Notes: generated by a model from the sequence alone, not told the origin. A DNA stretch of 64,000 bases from Halorubrum sp. 2020YC2 (GCF_018623055.1 NZ_CP076019.1:1116001-1180000); one strand, 5' to 3'; positions 42,925-52,790 are shown, numbered from the stretch's first letter. Translations and numbers: made by a program.

Positions 42925-44953
42925 ATATCCACACCCCCAACGCCAGCGTCATCAGGATCACCGCGTACTTGACGCCGGAGATCAGCTCCGCGTCGCGGAT
43001 GTACCCGCTGATGAATCCCGAGAGGATCGCCTGGATCGTCACCGCGTGGAAGAACAGCAGAGAGAGCAGGTCGGGGTCGACTCCGCCGCCGCCGCCGAAC
43101 CCCGCCCCGCCGGCGCTCCCGCCGCCGCCGTCGCTCTGGGAGACCAGGTCACCCATCACGTCGATGAACTGCGTCTGGAGGATGGCCATCACGCCGAGCA
43201 GCGTGATGTACGTCATCACGATAATCGCCACCTGCATCCGCGTTCGGGACTTCCGCTCGCGCTCGATGTCGTCTTGGTTCTCCGAGGCCTGCGCGGCCGT
43301 CGTCAGCACGTCCGTGATCTGCGAGGAGGCCTCCTGCGCCTCGGTGATCAGCTTCACCGTCCGCGCGAGCCGGGGCACCGCGTACGAGTTGTTGAACTCC
43401 ACGAGGGCGTCCCGCAGGCTCATCCCGTAGTTCACCTTCGCGTGGACCACCTCGAACTCCTCCGCGAGCTTCCCGCTCGACGTCTCCGAGACGGTGCGCA
43501 CGGACTCGAGCAGCGTCTGGCCGGTGTCGTTGGCGGAGGAGAGCTTCCGGAGCGTCTCCGAGAGCTTCCCGGTCACCGCGCGCCGCGAGCGCTGGTGCCA
43601 CTCGTAGAACACCCCGAGCGGGATCAACACGACGTAGACGGGGACGTACACCCACACGAACGCCGACCACACCGGGCGGTCGATCCAGCCGTCGAACGTC
43701 GTCGGCGCCGAGCCGGCCGCGGCCGCGACGGCGACGAGCGCGACCGCCGAGGGAACGGTCAACGCGAGCGTGTACAGCGGGTTCTCCCGGAGGAAAACGT
43801 GCGGCGCGGAGAGGATCCCCATCGTCTTGTGGGTCCCCTCGCGGTCGCGGATGCGGTCGAAGACGCCGAACGTCCCGACGAACGCCTCCACCAGCCCGAA
43901 GTGGAAGAGTCCCTCCTGACTGGTCTGCCGGAGCCGCTCGCTGCCGCCGTCCGGCTGGAGGTAGCCGTCGCCGGGGTCGTCCTGTTTCACCGTGGAGACC
44001 AACACGAGGAAGCCGGCGCCGACCAGCGGGATGAGCACGTACACCGTGGCGTACAGCAGCCGGTCGTCGGCCTCGCCCATCATTCCCATGATGACGAGGA
44101 TGATGATGAGAAGCAGCGGGAACAGAGACAGCGTCATATACATCTCACCGAACAGCTCCAGCGTCTCCAGCGTCATCTCGCGCTCCTGTTTCGACGTGCG
44201 GAGGTGTTTCTCCTTTTTGTCCTTCAGGAAGCCCTCCATGTCGCCGCCGGAGTTGACGATGGAGAGCATGTCCGCGAGGAACTGCGAGAGCTCGTCGGAG
44301 GGCGTCTCCATCGACTGCTGGCGGATCGCGTTCCGGTAGTCGGTGCCGAAGTACTCCGTCTCGTTGACGATGCTCTGGAACTCGCGGGACACCTCGCCGT
44401 AGGTGTCCTCCGCCGTCGCCATCGCGCGGAGGATCTCGAGCTGGTTGAGTCCGCCGACGGAGAGCGCGTACATGAACGAGACGGAGTCCGCGAGCAGGAG
44501 ATTGATCTCCCGCTCCCGCGAGGAGGCCCGCGAGTACGGGACCGCGACGACGCCGCCGAACCCGACCGCGAACCCGATCGAACCGAAGACGAGGCCGCTG
44601 AGGAGCACCGCCGTCGGCACGACGAGCGACCGGAGCAGCGCCTGAACGCCGGGAGTCGGCGCTGGGACACCGAGCGAGAGCGCCTCCGGGTCGATCAGCC
44701 CGAGCGAGAACACGCCGTAGCCGACCAGCGTGCCGAGCGCCCAGAGCGCCCCGCCGACGAGCAGCCCGACCGCCAGCGCCAGCGAGACGTACATCTCGAC
44801 TTGGTCGGACATTCGCGCTTCGACGAGCTTGCGCTCGACGTCGCCCACGAAGTCGCCGTCGGGGTCGAACAGCAGCTCGAACACCGGGTAACACAGCTCC
44901 GCGAGGACGTTCGCGTCGACGCCGCCGTCGCCCGCGTCCACGTCGAGGCTCAC
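42914..44953 (-). CDS. pilC: type IV pilus platform protein (TadC/PilC-like)
   Basis: 679 residues with two T2SF domains, each with pairs of membrane helices (SLALAVGLLVGGALWALGTLV, LFPLLLIIILVIMGMMG, VALVAVAAAAGSA, MQVAIIVMTYITLLGVMA and others). The two halves are similar in layout, typical of archaeal FlaJ/PilC duplicates. It starts with GTG, 27 nt after the ATPase gene, and anchors the pilus at the membrane. A Gly/Ser-rich insert (SDGGGGSAGGAGFGGGGG) sits near the C-terminus. Confidence 0.9.
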   Translation of the reverse strand: MSLDVDAGDGGVDANVLAELCYPVFELLFDPDGDFVGDVERKLVEARMSDQVEMYVSLALAVGLLVGGALWALGTLVGYGVFSLGLIDPEALSLGVPAPTPGVQALLRSLVVPTAVLLSGLVFGSIGFAVGFGGVVAVPYSRASSREREINLLLADSVSFMYALSVGGLNQLEILRAMATAEDTYGEVSREFQSIVNETEYFGTDYRNAIRQQSMETPSDELSQFLADMLSIVNSGGDMEGFLKDKKEKHLRTSKQEREMTLETLELFGEMYMTLSLFPLLLIIILVIMGMMGEADDRLLYATVYVLIPLVGAGFLVLVSTVKQDDPGDGYLQPDGGSERLRQTSQEGLFHFGLVEAFVGTFGVFDRIRDREGTHKTMGILSAPHVFLRENPLYTLALTVPSAVALVAVAAAAGSAPTTFDGWIDRPVWSAFVWVYVPVYVVLIPLGVFYEWHQRSRRAVTGKLSETLRKLSSANDTGQTLLESVRTVSETSSGKLAEEFEVVHAKVNYGMSLRDALVEFNNSYAVPRLARTVKLITEAQEASSQITDVLTTAAQASENQDDIERERKSRTRMQVAIIVMTYITLLGVMAILQTQFIDVMGDLVSQSDGGGGSAGGAGFGGGGGVDPDLLSLLFFHAVTIQAILSGFISGYIRDAELISGVKYAVILMTLALGVWIYVG

Positions 44954-44980
44954 GGCTCGCCCCTCACGACGGCCATCGTA

Positions 44981-47900
44981 TCACCCGTCCTCCGCGGGTT
45001 CGACCGCGCCGAACCCCCAGTCGTCGATGTCGTCTGCGTCTCCGGCATCCTCGTCGTCGCCGTGCGAGTCCCCGTCGCCGTCGGCTGTCTCGTCGCTCCC
45101 GTCGTCCGCCCCCTCGTCGCTCCCGCCTTCCTCGCTCCCCTCGCTCGCGTCATCGCCGCCGCCGAACCCCTCGCTCACGTCGGGCGCCCCGTTCCAGTCG
45201 GGCGGCTCGGCGGGCGACGAGAGCACGTCGACCCCCTCGTCGAACGGCTCTCCGAAGTCGATGTCGCTCCGGTCGCCGGATCCGTCCGCGGTCGCCTCCG
45301 CCTCGGGACCGTCGTTGCCGTCGCCGTGAGGCGGTCCGAAAGCCGGAACGCCCGACCGGGCGGGGTCGACCGCGTCCGACGCCACCGCGTCCGAGTCCGC
45401 TCCGTCTGGGCTCGTCGAGTTCGACTCCGTCGCGCCCGGTTCCGTCGCGTCCGCCTCGCGGGCCGCCTCGGAGAGCGCCCCGCGCTCGTCGGTCGGACGG
45501 GCCTCGACGTCGCCGGCGTGGTTCATCTCCAAGAGGGCGTCCGCGACCGAGTCGGGCACTTCGCCGCGGTACGTCTCGAAGATGTCCTCGGCCGAGTCGA
45601 GTATCTCGGCCACCTGCGCCTTCGCCTCGGCGTCCGGGTCGGGCCGGGGGACCAGTTCCTCCTTGTCGCGGTCGACGTTGATCAGCACCGACTCCATCTC
45701 GCGGAGGTCCTCCAGCGAGCGCTCCAGCTCGTCGTTGGCCATGAGCGCCAGCACCGTCTCCGGGTCGTTGATGAACGCCTGGAACGTCGCCGCCACCTGC
45801 GCGTAGCTGTTGAGCCCGCGGTCGATGAGGTAGGCCAACACGACGCGGCGCTTGCGCAGCTCCTCGTCGAGCGTCTCGCGGCTCCATCCGCGGTCGAACA
45901 TGATGTCTTCGAGGGTGTTCGAGTCGCCCATCTGGAGGAACTCGTCCGTCTCCGCCTGCCATTGGAACACGTCCTGAACGTTGATCTCGTCGTTCTCCGC
46001 GTCGTAGTGGTTGATCTCGGTGATCGACTTGTTCCGGCGGACCTTCTTGCCCTGAACGCGGGTGGACGTCTGGATGGAGACCAGATCCAGCGCCGTGAAC
46101 ATCGTCTTCGAGACGTTGATCGGGTCGGTGGTGAACCGCTTGAGCACCTCGCCCACGGAGTCGGCGTGGAACGTGGTGTAGGTGGTGTGCCCCGTCGACA
46201 TGACCTGAAAGGCGGTCCGGCCCTCCTCGCCGCGGATCTCGCCCATCACGATGTAGTCGGGGCGCTGGCGGAGCGCGGCCTCCAGTAGGTCGAACTCGTC
46301 GATGTCGCCCTTGTCGTCGTCGGAGAAGGAGGGGCGCGTGACGGAGGCGATCCAGTTGCGCTGGGGGAGCTCCACCTCGCGGGTGTCCTCGATGGAGACG
46401 ATCTTCGCGTTCGAGGGGATGAAGAGGGAGACCGCGTTCAGGCTCGTCGTCTTCCCGGAGGCGGTCCCACCCGCGAAGATCAGGCTCTTGTGGTTCTCGA
46501 TCGAGAGCCAGAGGAACGCCATCTCGTCGAGTGAGAACGTCTTCCAGTTGATCAGGTCGATCGGGGTGAACGGGACGTCGTTGAACTGCCGGATGGTGTA
46601 GTTGGTCCCGTGGTCCGACACCTCGCGGCCGAGGGTGAGCTGCGCTCGCGAGCCGTCCGGCAGCGTGGCGTCGACCTGCGGCCGGCGCTTCGAGATCCCC
46701 TTCCCGGAGCGCTGGGCGAGCTTCACGACGAAGTCGTCCAACTCGTCGGTGCCGTGGTGGATGTTCGAGATGATCTGCTCGTACTCCGAGTGGTAGACGA
46801 AGACGGGGGAGTTGTACCCGTCACAGGAGATGTCCTCGACGTTGATGTCGTACTTGATCGGGTCGATGCGCTCGTAGCCGATGAAGTCCCGCTTGAGGAA
46901 GTACAACAGCTTCTCGACCTGATGCGCGGAGAGCGTCTCCGCGTCCTCCGCGAGGACGGCCGGCTCGGGGCGGGCGCTAATCTCCGGCGGGTCGACCGAC
47001 GACTCGACCGGCGGTTCGTACCCAAGCGACTCCGCGATCCGCCCGGCGATCCCCTCGGTCGGGTCGATTCCGAACCGGTCGACCAGCGCGTCCGCGAGCC
47101 CGCGCTCGTCGCCGTCGTCCTCGTAGAGCCCGTAGCGGTCGAGCAGCGAACGCGTCTCCTCGACTATCACCTCCTCGCGGAACGCCTCGTCGCCGCCCGC
47201 GATCGACTCGTCGGCGTACTTGATCGACGTCCGGAGCTTGCCGGTGAGGAACTCCGTGAGGTCGGCCTCGATTTCGGTCCGGTACGGCTGGACCGCGTAG
47301 TACTTCACCTCGTTCTCCTTCGTCGACCGGAAGACGATGACGAACGCGTACGGCTTGTTCACCCAGTAGCGCTCCTCCTCGCGGAAGTGCGTCTTCTTCG
47401 GCATCGGCACCGCCTTCTCCAGATCGTACCGGTTCGTCAGCGTCGTGTGGCCCGCCGCGGTCGAGAAGAACGCGTCCTCGTCGATTTCGGGGTTGACGTC
47501 GACGGTCCGCTCGTCGACGAGGTCCGCGAGGTCGGCCGCGGCGCTCTCGCCCGCGCCGAGCAGCTCCTCGGTGCGGTCCGGGTCGAAGCCGAGCGCCTCG
47601 GTCTTGTCCTCGTGGGTGAACGAGAGCGGCACTTCCGCTCCCTCCTCGTTCTCCTCGGTCGGCGGGTTCCCGTCCTCGTCGAGGAAGAACTCGTCGCGGT
47701 AGTCGTCCCACGTGTAGTACCCCTTCAACACCGGGACCGAGTAGGGGTCGTACCGGGCGGCGCACAGGTCCCAAAGGAGGTCCCCGACCGCGGCGGCCGC
47801 GCGGACCCGGTAGTCGGTTTCGCTCGGATCGAACCCGAGGAGCGTCGCCGGATCGAAGTCGGCGCGCCCCCACTCCTCCGGGGTCGGCGCGCGCGCCGGT

Positions 47901-48724
47901 ACCGACTCGGCGCGGTCGCCGGGCGCGACGACGGTTCCCCGGACGCCGCCCCGTCCGACCGGATCGGAGAAGACGGTGTCCGGAGTGGGGTCGTCGAAGC
48001 CGTCGTCCGGACTCACCTCCCCGTCGTCGCCGTCGGGTTCCGAGAGGTCGCTCTCGCGGTCGCCTTCGGCCTCGTCGTCCGGCGCCGCGACGCGCTCGCC
48101 CGTCGGCACGACGGCCGAGCCGTCGAGGAGAACGGCGTCCGGCCCGACCACGAGCGTGCCGCGATCGGGGGTCCCGTGACCGGGAACGGCCGTCTCGCCG
48201 TCCGCCTCGAAGGGTTCGTCGACGCCGGCGGCCCGGACCACCTCGTCGGCGCCGTTCGGGAGGTGGAGCGAGACGGCGTCGGCCGGGACCGCGGGCGCGT
48301 CCGGCACGTCGGCGTACACGCGCTCCGCGGCGTCCTCGCGTCCCCGCTCCGCGAGCAGGGACCGCCAGGAGTACCGGCCGGTGACGACCGGCGGGCCGTC
48401 GGTCGCTCCGTCGCGTTCGCCGGGTTCTAACGCTCCGTCGTCCGAGCCCTCGTCGAGTTCTGACGCTCCGTCGTCCGGGCCCTCGTCGTCCGGGCTATCC
48501 TCGCCCATCGGATCCGAAGACTCCGAGATCGGATCCGTCGCGTCCGGTGTGTCTTCGTCCGTTACGTCCGCCTCTCCCGGGTTTGTCTCTTCCGCGTTCG
48601 TCCCTTCCGCGTCCGTTCTTTCCGCGTCCGACCCCGGCGCGTCGGATTCGGACGTATCGGACGCCGAGCTATCGTCCACCGGACCGGACCGCGTGGCGGA
48701 GCGCTCGGCGTCCTCGTTACTCAT
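44981..48724 (-). CDS. pilB: type II/IV secretion system ATPase, extended
   Basis: 1247 residues. The first 300 or more are Asp/Glu/Ser-rich and probably disordered, and the last 200 are similar. The core carries Walker A FAGGTASGKTTSLNAV, the Asp box SIEDTREVELPQRNW, Walker B ALRQRPDYIVMGEIRGEEG and the His box TGHTTYTTFHADS. The ATPase powers pilin assembly. The disordered tails are much longer than in most PilB proteins. It starts at ATG 48724, the beginning of the minus-strand operon. Confidence 0.93.
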   Translation of the reverse strand: MSNEDAERSATRSGPVDDSSASDTSESDAPGSDAERTDAEGTNAEETNPGEADVTDEDTPDATDPISESSDPMGEDSPDDEGPDDGASELDEGSDDGALEPGERDGATDGPPVVTGRYSWRSLLAERGREDAAERVYADVPDAPAVPADAVSLHLPNGADEVVRAAGVDEPFEADGETAVPGHGTPDRGTLVVGPDAVLLDGSAVVPTGERVAAPDDEAEGDRESDLSEPDGDDGEVSPDDGFDDPTPDTVFSDPVGRGGVRGTVVAPGDRAESVPARAPTPEEWGRADFDPATLLGFDPSETDYRVRAAAAVGDLLWDLCAARYDPYSVPVLKGYYTWDDYRDEFFLDEDGNPPTEENEEGAEVPLSFTHEDKTEALGFDPDRTEELLGAGESAAADLADLVDERTVDVNPEIDEDAFFSTAAGHTTLTNRYDLEKAVPMPKKTHFREEERYWVNKPYAFVIVFRSTKENEVKYYAVQPYRTEIEADLTEFLTGKLRTSIKYADESIAGGDEAFREEVIVEETRSLLDRYGLYEDDGDERGLADALVDRFGIDPTEGIAGRIAESLGYEPPVESSVDPPEISARPEPAVLAEDAETLSAHQVEKLLYFLKRDFIGYERIDPIKYDINVEDISCDGYNSPVFVYHSEYEQIISNIHHGTDELDDFVVKLAQRSGKGISKRRPQVDATLPDGSRAQLTLGREVSDHGTNYTIRQFNDVPFTPIDLINWKTFSLDEMAFLWLSIENHKSLIFAGGTASGKTTSLNAVSLFIPSNAKIVSIEDTREVELPQRNWIASVTRPSFSDDDKGDIDEFDLLEAALRQRPDYIVMGEIRGEEGRTAFQVMSTGHTTYTTFHADSVGEVLKRFTTDPINVSKTMFTALDLVSIQTSTRVQGKKVRRNKSITEINHYDAENDEINVQDVFQWQAETDEFLQMGDSNTLEDIMFDRGWSRETLDEELRKRRVVLAYLIDRGLNSYAQVAATFQAFINDPETVLALMANDELERSLEDLREMESVLINVDRDKEELVPRPDPDAEAKAQVAEILDSAEDIFETYRGEVPDSVADALLEMNHAGDVEARPTDERGALSEAAREADATEPGATESNSTSPDGADSDAVASDAVDPARSGVPAFGPPHGDGNDGPEAEATADGSGDRSDIDFGEPFDEGVDVLSSPAEPPDWNGAPDVSEGFGGGDDASEGSEEGGSDEGADDGSDETADGDGDSHGDDEDAGDADDIDDWGFGAVEPAEDG

Positions 48725-48832
48725 AACCGACAGAACGCCGCATCCGTTGAAAAAGGTGTCTCGCTAAACACCGAGATTGATAATCGACGGCGGACGGGCG
48801 GGTTTTAGGGCCCCGCGCACCGATCGCCGGTC

Positions 48833-49540
48833 GTGTCACGCTCCGACCGATTCCGCCGACTTCGGCGGCTCCGGCGGCTCCGACGGCCCGCGGTCAGGCG
48901 GCGGGTCCGCGCGGCGATAGCCGAGGAACTGCTCGGGACGCCGCGAAGCCTCGCCGTCGTCTGCGCGTTCACCGCGTTCATGCTCGCGGTCGGCGCTTGG
49001 TACTACGCGCCGACCGCGGGCGAGGTGCCGGTCGCGCTCTGGCCGCTGTACGCGGACTCGGCGGTCGCGGTTGCGCTCGGGGGCGCCGTCCTCGCCGCGG
49101 TCGTGCCGACCGTCCGAGGGGGCGGCGACGTCACCGCGGACGTCCCGACCTCGCGGCCGCTGGCGTACCTCCAGACGCTCGCGTTCGTCTGGCTGGTCCA
49201 GTTCGGCGTCTGGCCGCTGGTCTCGCTCAACCTCGCGTTCGGCGAGTACGTCGCCGCGCCCGACGCCTGGCTCTACTACTGGGGCGTGATCGGGACGCAC
49301 CTGCTTTTCGTCGGACTCGCCCTCCTGTTTCCCGCCTTCGGCCGGACGACGCCGGGCGCGCTCGGGGCGGCGCTGGCGCTCGGCGTCGTGAACGTCGTCG
49401 TCGACTACGGGGTCGGCTACCACCCGCCGCTTCTGTACGAGCCCGGAACCGGACTGGCGGCCGCGACGCTCGCCATCGCGGTCGGATCGGTCGGGCTCGC
49501 GTCGCACTCGTTCCCGCGGTTAGGCGGCGGGTCGAACTGA
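48833..49540 (+). CDS. DUF1405-like membrane protein
   Basis: 235 residues, starting with GTG. A run of Arg-rich repeats (RRLRRLRRLRRP) precedes LLGTPRSLAVVCAFTAFMLA. About six membrane helices follow, with WYYAPTAGEVPVALWPLYADS and FGVWPLVSLNLAFGEY as family-typical blocks. DUF1405 has no known role. The Arg-rich start comes from a tandem CGGCGGCTC-like DNA repeat and may not be translated; a later start is possible. It is divergent from pilB. Confidence 0.75.
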   Translation: MSRSDRFRRLRRLRRLRRPAVRRRVRAAIAEELLGTPRSLAVVCAFTAFMLAVGAWYYAPTAGEVPVALWPLYADSAVAVALGGAVLAAVVPTVRGGGDVTADVPTSRPLAYLQTLAFVWLVQFGVWPLVSLNLAFGEYVAAPDAWLYYWGVIGTHLLFVGLALLFPAFGRTTPGALGAALALGVVNVVVDYGVGYHPPLLYEPGTGLAAATLAIAVGSVGLASHSFPRLGGGSN

Positions 49541-49561
49541 GACGCGCTCAGAAGGGTCGAG

Positions 49562-49614
49562 TCCGTCGAACGCCATTTAAATATCCTCAACGGCTCCGTC
49601 GAACGCCATTTAAA
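49562..49614. repeat. 20-bp direct repeat, 33-bp period
   Basis: TCCGTCGAACGCCATTTAAA occurs at 49562-49581 and again at 49595-49614. Each ends in a TATA-like TTTAAA. The pair lies between the DUF1405 stop and the tRNA 3' end. An inverted copy of the tRNA acceptor end (GTCGCGCCCGT, 49667-49677) follows. No gene lies in 49541-49697. Confidence 0.75.
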
Positions 49615-49697
49615 CAATATAGAAGGGCACGGTGGGATCCACGCGAGCGAAGCGAGCGTGGAGCCAGTCGCGCCCGTGACTGAGCGAAGCGAGGGAA

Positions 49698-49770
49698 CGG
49701 GCGCGACGGGATTTGAACCCGCGATCGAGAGGTTAGGAACCTCTCGCCCTGTCCGCTAGGCCACGCGCCC
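49698..49770 (-). tRNA. tRNA-Arg (anticodon CCT)
   Basis: 73 nt. The acceptor stem GGGCGCG pairs with CGCGCCC, followed by discriminator G. The anticodon stem AGAGG/CCTCT closes the loop TTCCTAA, giving CCT, which reads AGG (Arg). The T loop is GGTTCAAATCC. The CCA end is not encoded. It is transcribed on the minus strand, with no intron visible. Confidence 0.95.
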
Positions 49771-49820
49771 AGAACGGGAAGAAAATGCGACGGCGGCTGT
49801 CCGTCGGCGTCGGGACCGTG

Positions 49821-50093
49821 TTACGCGCTCGTTTCTTTCTCGGTTTCGGTTTCGAGGTCGTCGAACTCGTCGTCCTCGTCGTCGAGCGTCGACCCCTCCT
49901 CGCCGTCGTCCATATCTTTCAGTTCCTCTTCGATCTCCTCGCGACCCTTCTTGAACTCGCCCATCGCCTGCCCGGTCGACCGGGCCAGCTTCGGAATCTT
50001 GTTTGCCCCGAACAGCAGGACCAACACGAGCAGGATTATGAGTAGCTCCGGCCCCACCGGAAGGCCGCCGAATAGTGGAATCGCACTTATCAT
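49821..50093 (-). CDS. tatA: Sec-independent translocase TatA
   Basis: 90 residues. One N-terminal membrane helix (PELLIILLVLVLLFGANKIPKL) is followed by the amphipathic RSTGQAMGEFKKG and an acidic tail. The FG pair at the helix end is conserved. TatA forms the pore for folded proteins with twin-arginine signals, the main export route in haloarchaea. A GACTATAGTC palindrome near 50118-50127 is TATA-like. No tatC lies in the window. Confidence 0.93.
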   Translation of the reverse strand: MISAIPLFGGLPVGPELLIILLVLVLLFGANKIPKLARSTGQAMGEFKKGREEIEEELKDMDDGEEGSTLDDEDDEFDDLETETEKETSA

Positions 50094-50195
50094 CTCTATC
50101 CGGCAGTAGCCCTGTGTCGACTATAGTCTTTTTGCCTCGATCGATCGGACCGCCGCCGCCGAAACGGTGATACACCCGGCCGACGACGTCCATAT

Positions 50196-50666
50196 ATGCC
50201 AGCTGTCGGCGACGACGCCCCCGACTTCACCGGATCGCTCGTAGACGGCGACATCGCGCCGTTCGAACTCTCCGAACACCTCGGTGAGGAACCGGTCGTG
50301 CTCGCCTTCTTCCCCGCCGCCTTCTCGAACACCTGTACCGACGAGATGGAGGCGCTGCGCGACGGCTTCGACCGCGACGACTGCACTCTGTTCGGCGTGA
50401 GCACCGACCTCCCGCACGCGCTGGCCGCGTATCGCGCCCAGTACGACCTCCCGTTCGCCTTGGTCGGTGACCCCGATCACCGCGCGATCGAGGCGTACGA
50501 CGTGGTCGAGGACTTCGCGCACGACGGTGTCGAGACGGTCGCGCAGCGGGCCGTCTTCGTGATCGACGCCGACGGCGTCGTTCGGTACCGGTGGCTCGCT
50601 GAGAACGCGGGACAGGAGCCGGACTACGACGCGCTCGACGAGGCGGTGGCGGACGCGAGCGCCTGA
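50196..50666 (+). CDS. peroxiredoxin/redoxin (AhpC/TSA family)
   Basis: 156 residues. VGDDAPDFTGSLVDGD opens the thioredoxin-like fold, and FFPAAFSNTCTDEMEAL holds the peroxidatic Cys47 with the conserved Thr two before it (TxxC variant TCT). LFGVSTDLPHALAAYRAQ follows. A second Cys (DDCTLFG) could serve as resolving Cys in an atypical arrangement. It is divergent from tatA. The role is peroxide detoxification in the cytoplasm. Confidence 0.88.
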   Translation: MPAVGDDAPDFTGSLVDGDIAPFELSEHLGEEPVVLAFFPAAFSNTCTDEMEALRDGFDRDDCTLFGVSTDLPHALAAYRAQYDLPFALVGDPDHRAIEAYDVVEDFAHDGVETVAQRAVFVIDADGVVRYRWLAENAGQEPDYDALDEAVADASA

Positions 50667-50699
50667 GGCGAGCGTCGGTCCGGGCGAAGCGCGGTTCGC

Positions 50700-52742
50700 T
50701 CAGGCCGGGTCGCGGAGCGCCTCCAGCGCCTCGGGGTTCTCCATCGACGAGAGGTCGCCGGGGTCCTCGTCGTTGTACACCGACTCGATCGCGCGGCGGA
50801 TGATCTTGCCCGACTGCGTCTTCGGGAAGGCGTCGACGAACAGCAGTTCACGCGGCCGGAACGGCTTGCCGTGTTCGTCTCCCACCAGCGTCCGGAGCTC
50901 CTCCCGGAGGTCGTCGCCCGGCTCGAGGCCGGGTTCGAGGACGACGTACGCGACGACCGCGGTGCCGGTGGTGTCGTCGGGGACCCCGACCGCAGCCGCC
51001 TGGTTGACGGCGTCGTGGTCGATCAGGACGCCCTCTATCTCGGCCGGGCCAACCTTCCGGCCCGCGACGTTGAGCGCGTCGTCGGCGCGACCGTGGAGGA
51101 ACCAGAAGCCGTCGCCGTCCTTCTGCGCGAAGTCGCCGTGGTCCCACAGGTCGGGCCACGTCGACCAGTACTCCTCGAGGTAGCGCTCGTCGCCAGACCA
51201 CAGCGACTTCGTCATCGACGGGCAGGAGTCGCGCGCGACGAGGTAGCCGCGCTGTCCCGACTCCTTCACCGACTCGCCCGTCTCGTCGACGACGTCGATA
51301 TCCATCCCGAGGCCCGGCCCGCCGAGGGTACAGGGCTTCAGCGGCTGGTTCGGCATCGGCATCAGGAAGCAGCCGCAGATCTCCGTGCCGCCGGAGATGT
51401 TGATTATCGGGCACTCCCCGCCGCCGACCGCGTCGTAGAACCAGCGCCACGACTCGGGGTCCCACGGCTCGCCGGTGGAGCCCAAGATGCGGAGCGAGGA
51501 GAGGTCGTGGTCCTCCACCCACTGGTCCCCGTGTTTCCGGAGCGCGCGGATCGCGGTCGGGGAGATGCCGAACTGCGTGACCCCGTGTCGGTCGATCAGC
51601 TCCCAGAAGCGGTCCGGCTCGGGGTGGTCGGGCGCGCCCTCGTACATCACCACCGTCCCGCCGAACGCGTGGTTGCCGATCAGCGTCCACGGGCCCATCA
51701 TCCAGCCGATGTCCGAGACCCAGAAGAACCGGTCCGCCGGCTTCTGGTCGAAGCCGAAGTGGATCTCCTTCGCGCACTGCGTGAGGACGCCCGCGTGGGT
51801 GTGGACGATCCCCTTCGGCTCGCCCGTGGTCCCCGACGAGTACAGCAGCATGGACTCCTGATCGCTCGGGAGGCGCTTCGTCTCGTACGTCGCGGGCCGG
51901 GAGCCGACCGCCTCGTCCCACGTCCGGTCGCGCTCGTCGTCCCACGGGACGGGGTCGACGCCGTCCGCGTCGTCGCCTCCGCCGCCCTCCGAATTCCCTG
52001 CGGGCGTCGCCCCCAGCCGGTCGTACACGACCACCTCCTCGACGTGGCCGGCGTCCGCGACCGCCTCGTCCGCGGTCCCCTTCAGCCTGACCTCGTCGCC
52101 CCGACGGTAGAACCCGTCGCCCGTGAACAGCACGGACGGCTCCGCGTCGTCGATCCGGGTCGCGGTCGCCTCGCGCCCGAAGCCGGAGAAGATCGGTACC
52201 GCGATCGCGCCCACCTTCAGGCAGCCGTAGAGGATCGCGACGACCTCGGGCACCATCGGCATGTACAGCCCGACGGTGTCCCCGGTCTCGATCCCCGCCT
52301 CGGTCAGGTAGTTCGCGACGCGGTCGCTCTGCCGGCGGAGCTCGTGGAAGGTGATCTCGCGGACGTCGCCCGGCTCCCCCTCCCAGACGAGCGCGACGCG
52401 GTTCCGGTTCGGGGAGTCGACCGCGGCGTGGCGGTCGACGACGTTGTGCGCGACGTTGACCTCCCCGCCGGGGTACCACTCGGAGAACTGCGGCCCGTCG
52501 CCGTCGTTGCGGACCGCGTCGTAGTCGGTGTAGAACTCGATGTCGAGGTACTCCGTGATCTCGTCCCAGAACCAGTCGACGCCGGACTCCGGTTCGCCCG
52601 CGACCTCGGAGGTGGTGCGGCGGAGTAGCTCCTCGTAGTCGTCGATCCCGTACTCGCGCATGAACGCGGCGACGTTCGTCGACTCCGCGAACGCCTCGCT
52701 GGGTTCGTGTACGACCTCGTCTATCCCCTCGTACTCGTCCAT
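50700..52742 (-). CDS. acs: acetyl-CoA synthetase-like AMP-forming ligase
   Basis: 680 residues of the ANL superfamily. SSGTTGEPKGIVHTH is the P-loop motif, YLPMVPEV-like and GDTVGLYMPMVPEVVAIL the A3 region, and FWFLHGRADDALNVAGRKVG the hinge and GRKVG motifs. KTQSGKIIRR carries the lysine usually acetylated for control. It converts a carboxylate, ATP and CoA to acyl-CoA, probably acetate or propionate. The middle has a Glu/Gly/Asp insert. No transport gene adjoins it. Minus-strand T/A-rich DNA near 52770-52790 may be the promoter. Confidence 0.87.
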   Translation of the reverse strand: MDEYEGIDEVVHEPSEAFAESTNVAAFMREYGIDDYEELLRRTTSEVAGEPESGVDWFWDEITEYLDIEFYTDYDAVRNDGDGPQFSEWYPGGEVNVAHNVVDRHAAVDSPNRNRVALVWEGEPGDVREITFHELRRQSDRVANYLTEAGIETGDTVGLYMPMVPEVVAILYGCLKVGAIAVPIFSGFGREATATRIDDAEPSVLFTGDGFYRRGDEVRLKGTADEAVADAGHVEEVVVYDRLGATPAGNSEGGGGDDADGVDPVPWDDERDRTWDEAVGSRPATYETKRLPSDQESMLLYSSGTTGEPKGIVHTHAGVLTQCAKEIHFGFDQKPADRFFWVSDIGWMMGPWTLIGNHAFGGTVVMYEGAPDHPEPDRFWELIDRHGVTQFGISPTAIRALRKHGDQWVEDHDLSSLRILGSTGEPWDPESWRWFYDAVGGGECPIINISGGTEICGCFLMPMPNQPLKPCTLGGPGLGMDIDVVDETGESVKESGQRGYLVARDSCPSMTKSLWSGDERYLEEYWSTWPDLWDHGDFAQKDGDGFWFLHGRADDALNVAGRKVGPAEIEGVLIDHDAVNQAAAVGVPDDTTGTAVVAYVVLEPGLEPGDDLREELRTLVGDEHGKPFRPRELLFVDAFPKTQSGKIIRRAIESVYNDEDPGDLSSMENPEALEALRDPA

Positions 52743-52790
52743 CTCGTCCGAGGGTTTTCGCGGCGACAGTAAGTAACTTTCCTGAGGAAC

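Noticed and set aside
42461-46288. 1275-codon plus-strand frame opposite the pilus genes
   Set aside because: It is antisense to clear ATPase, platform and pilin genes; long antisense frames are expected at this GC content.
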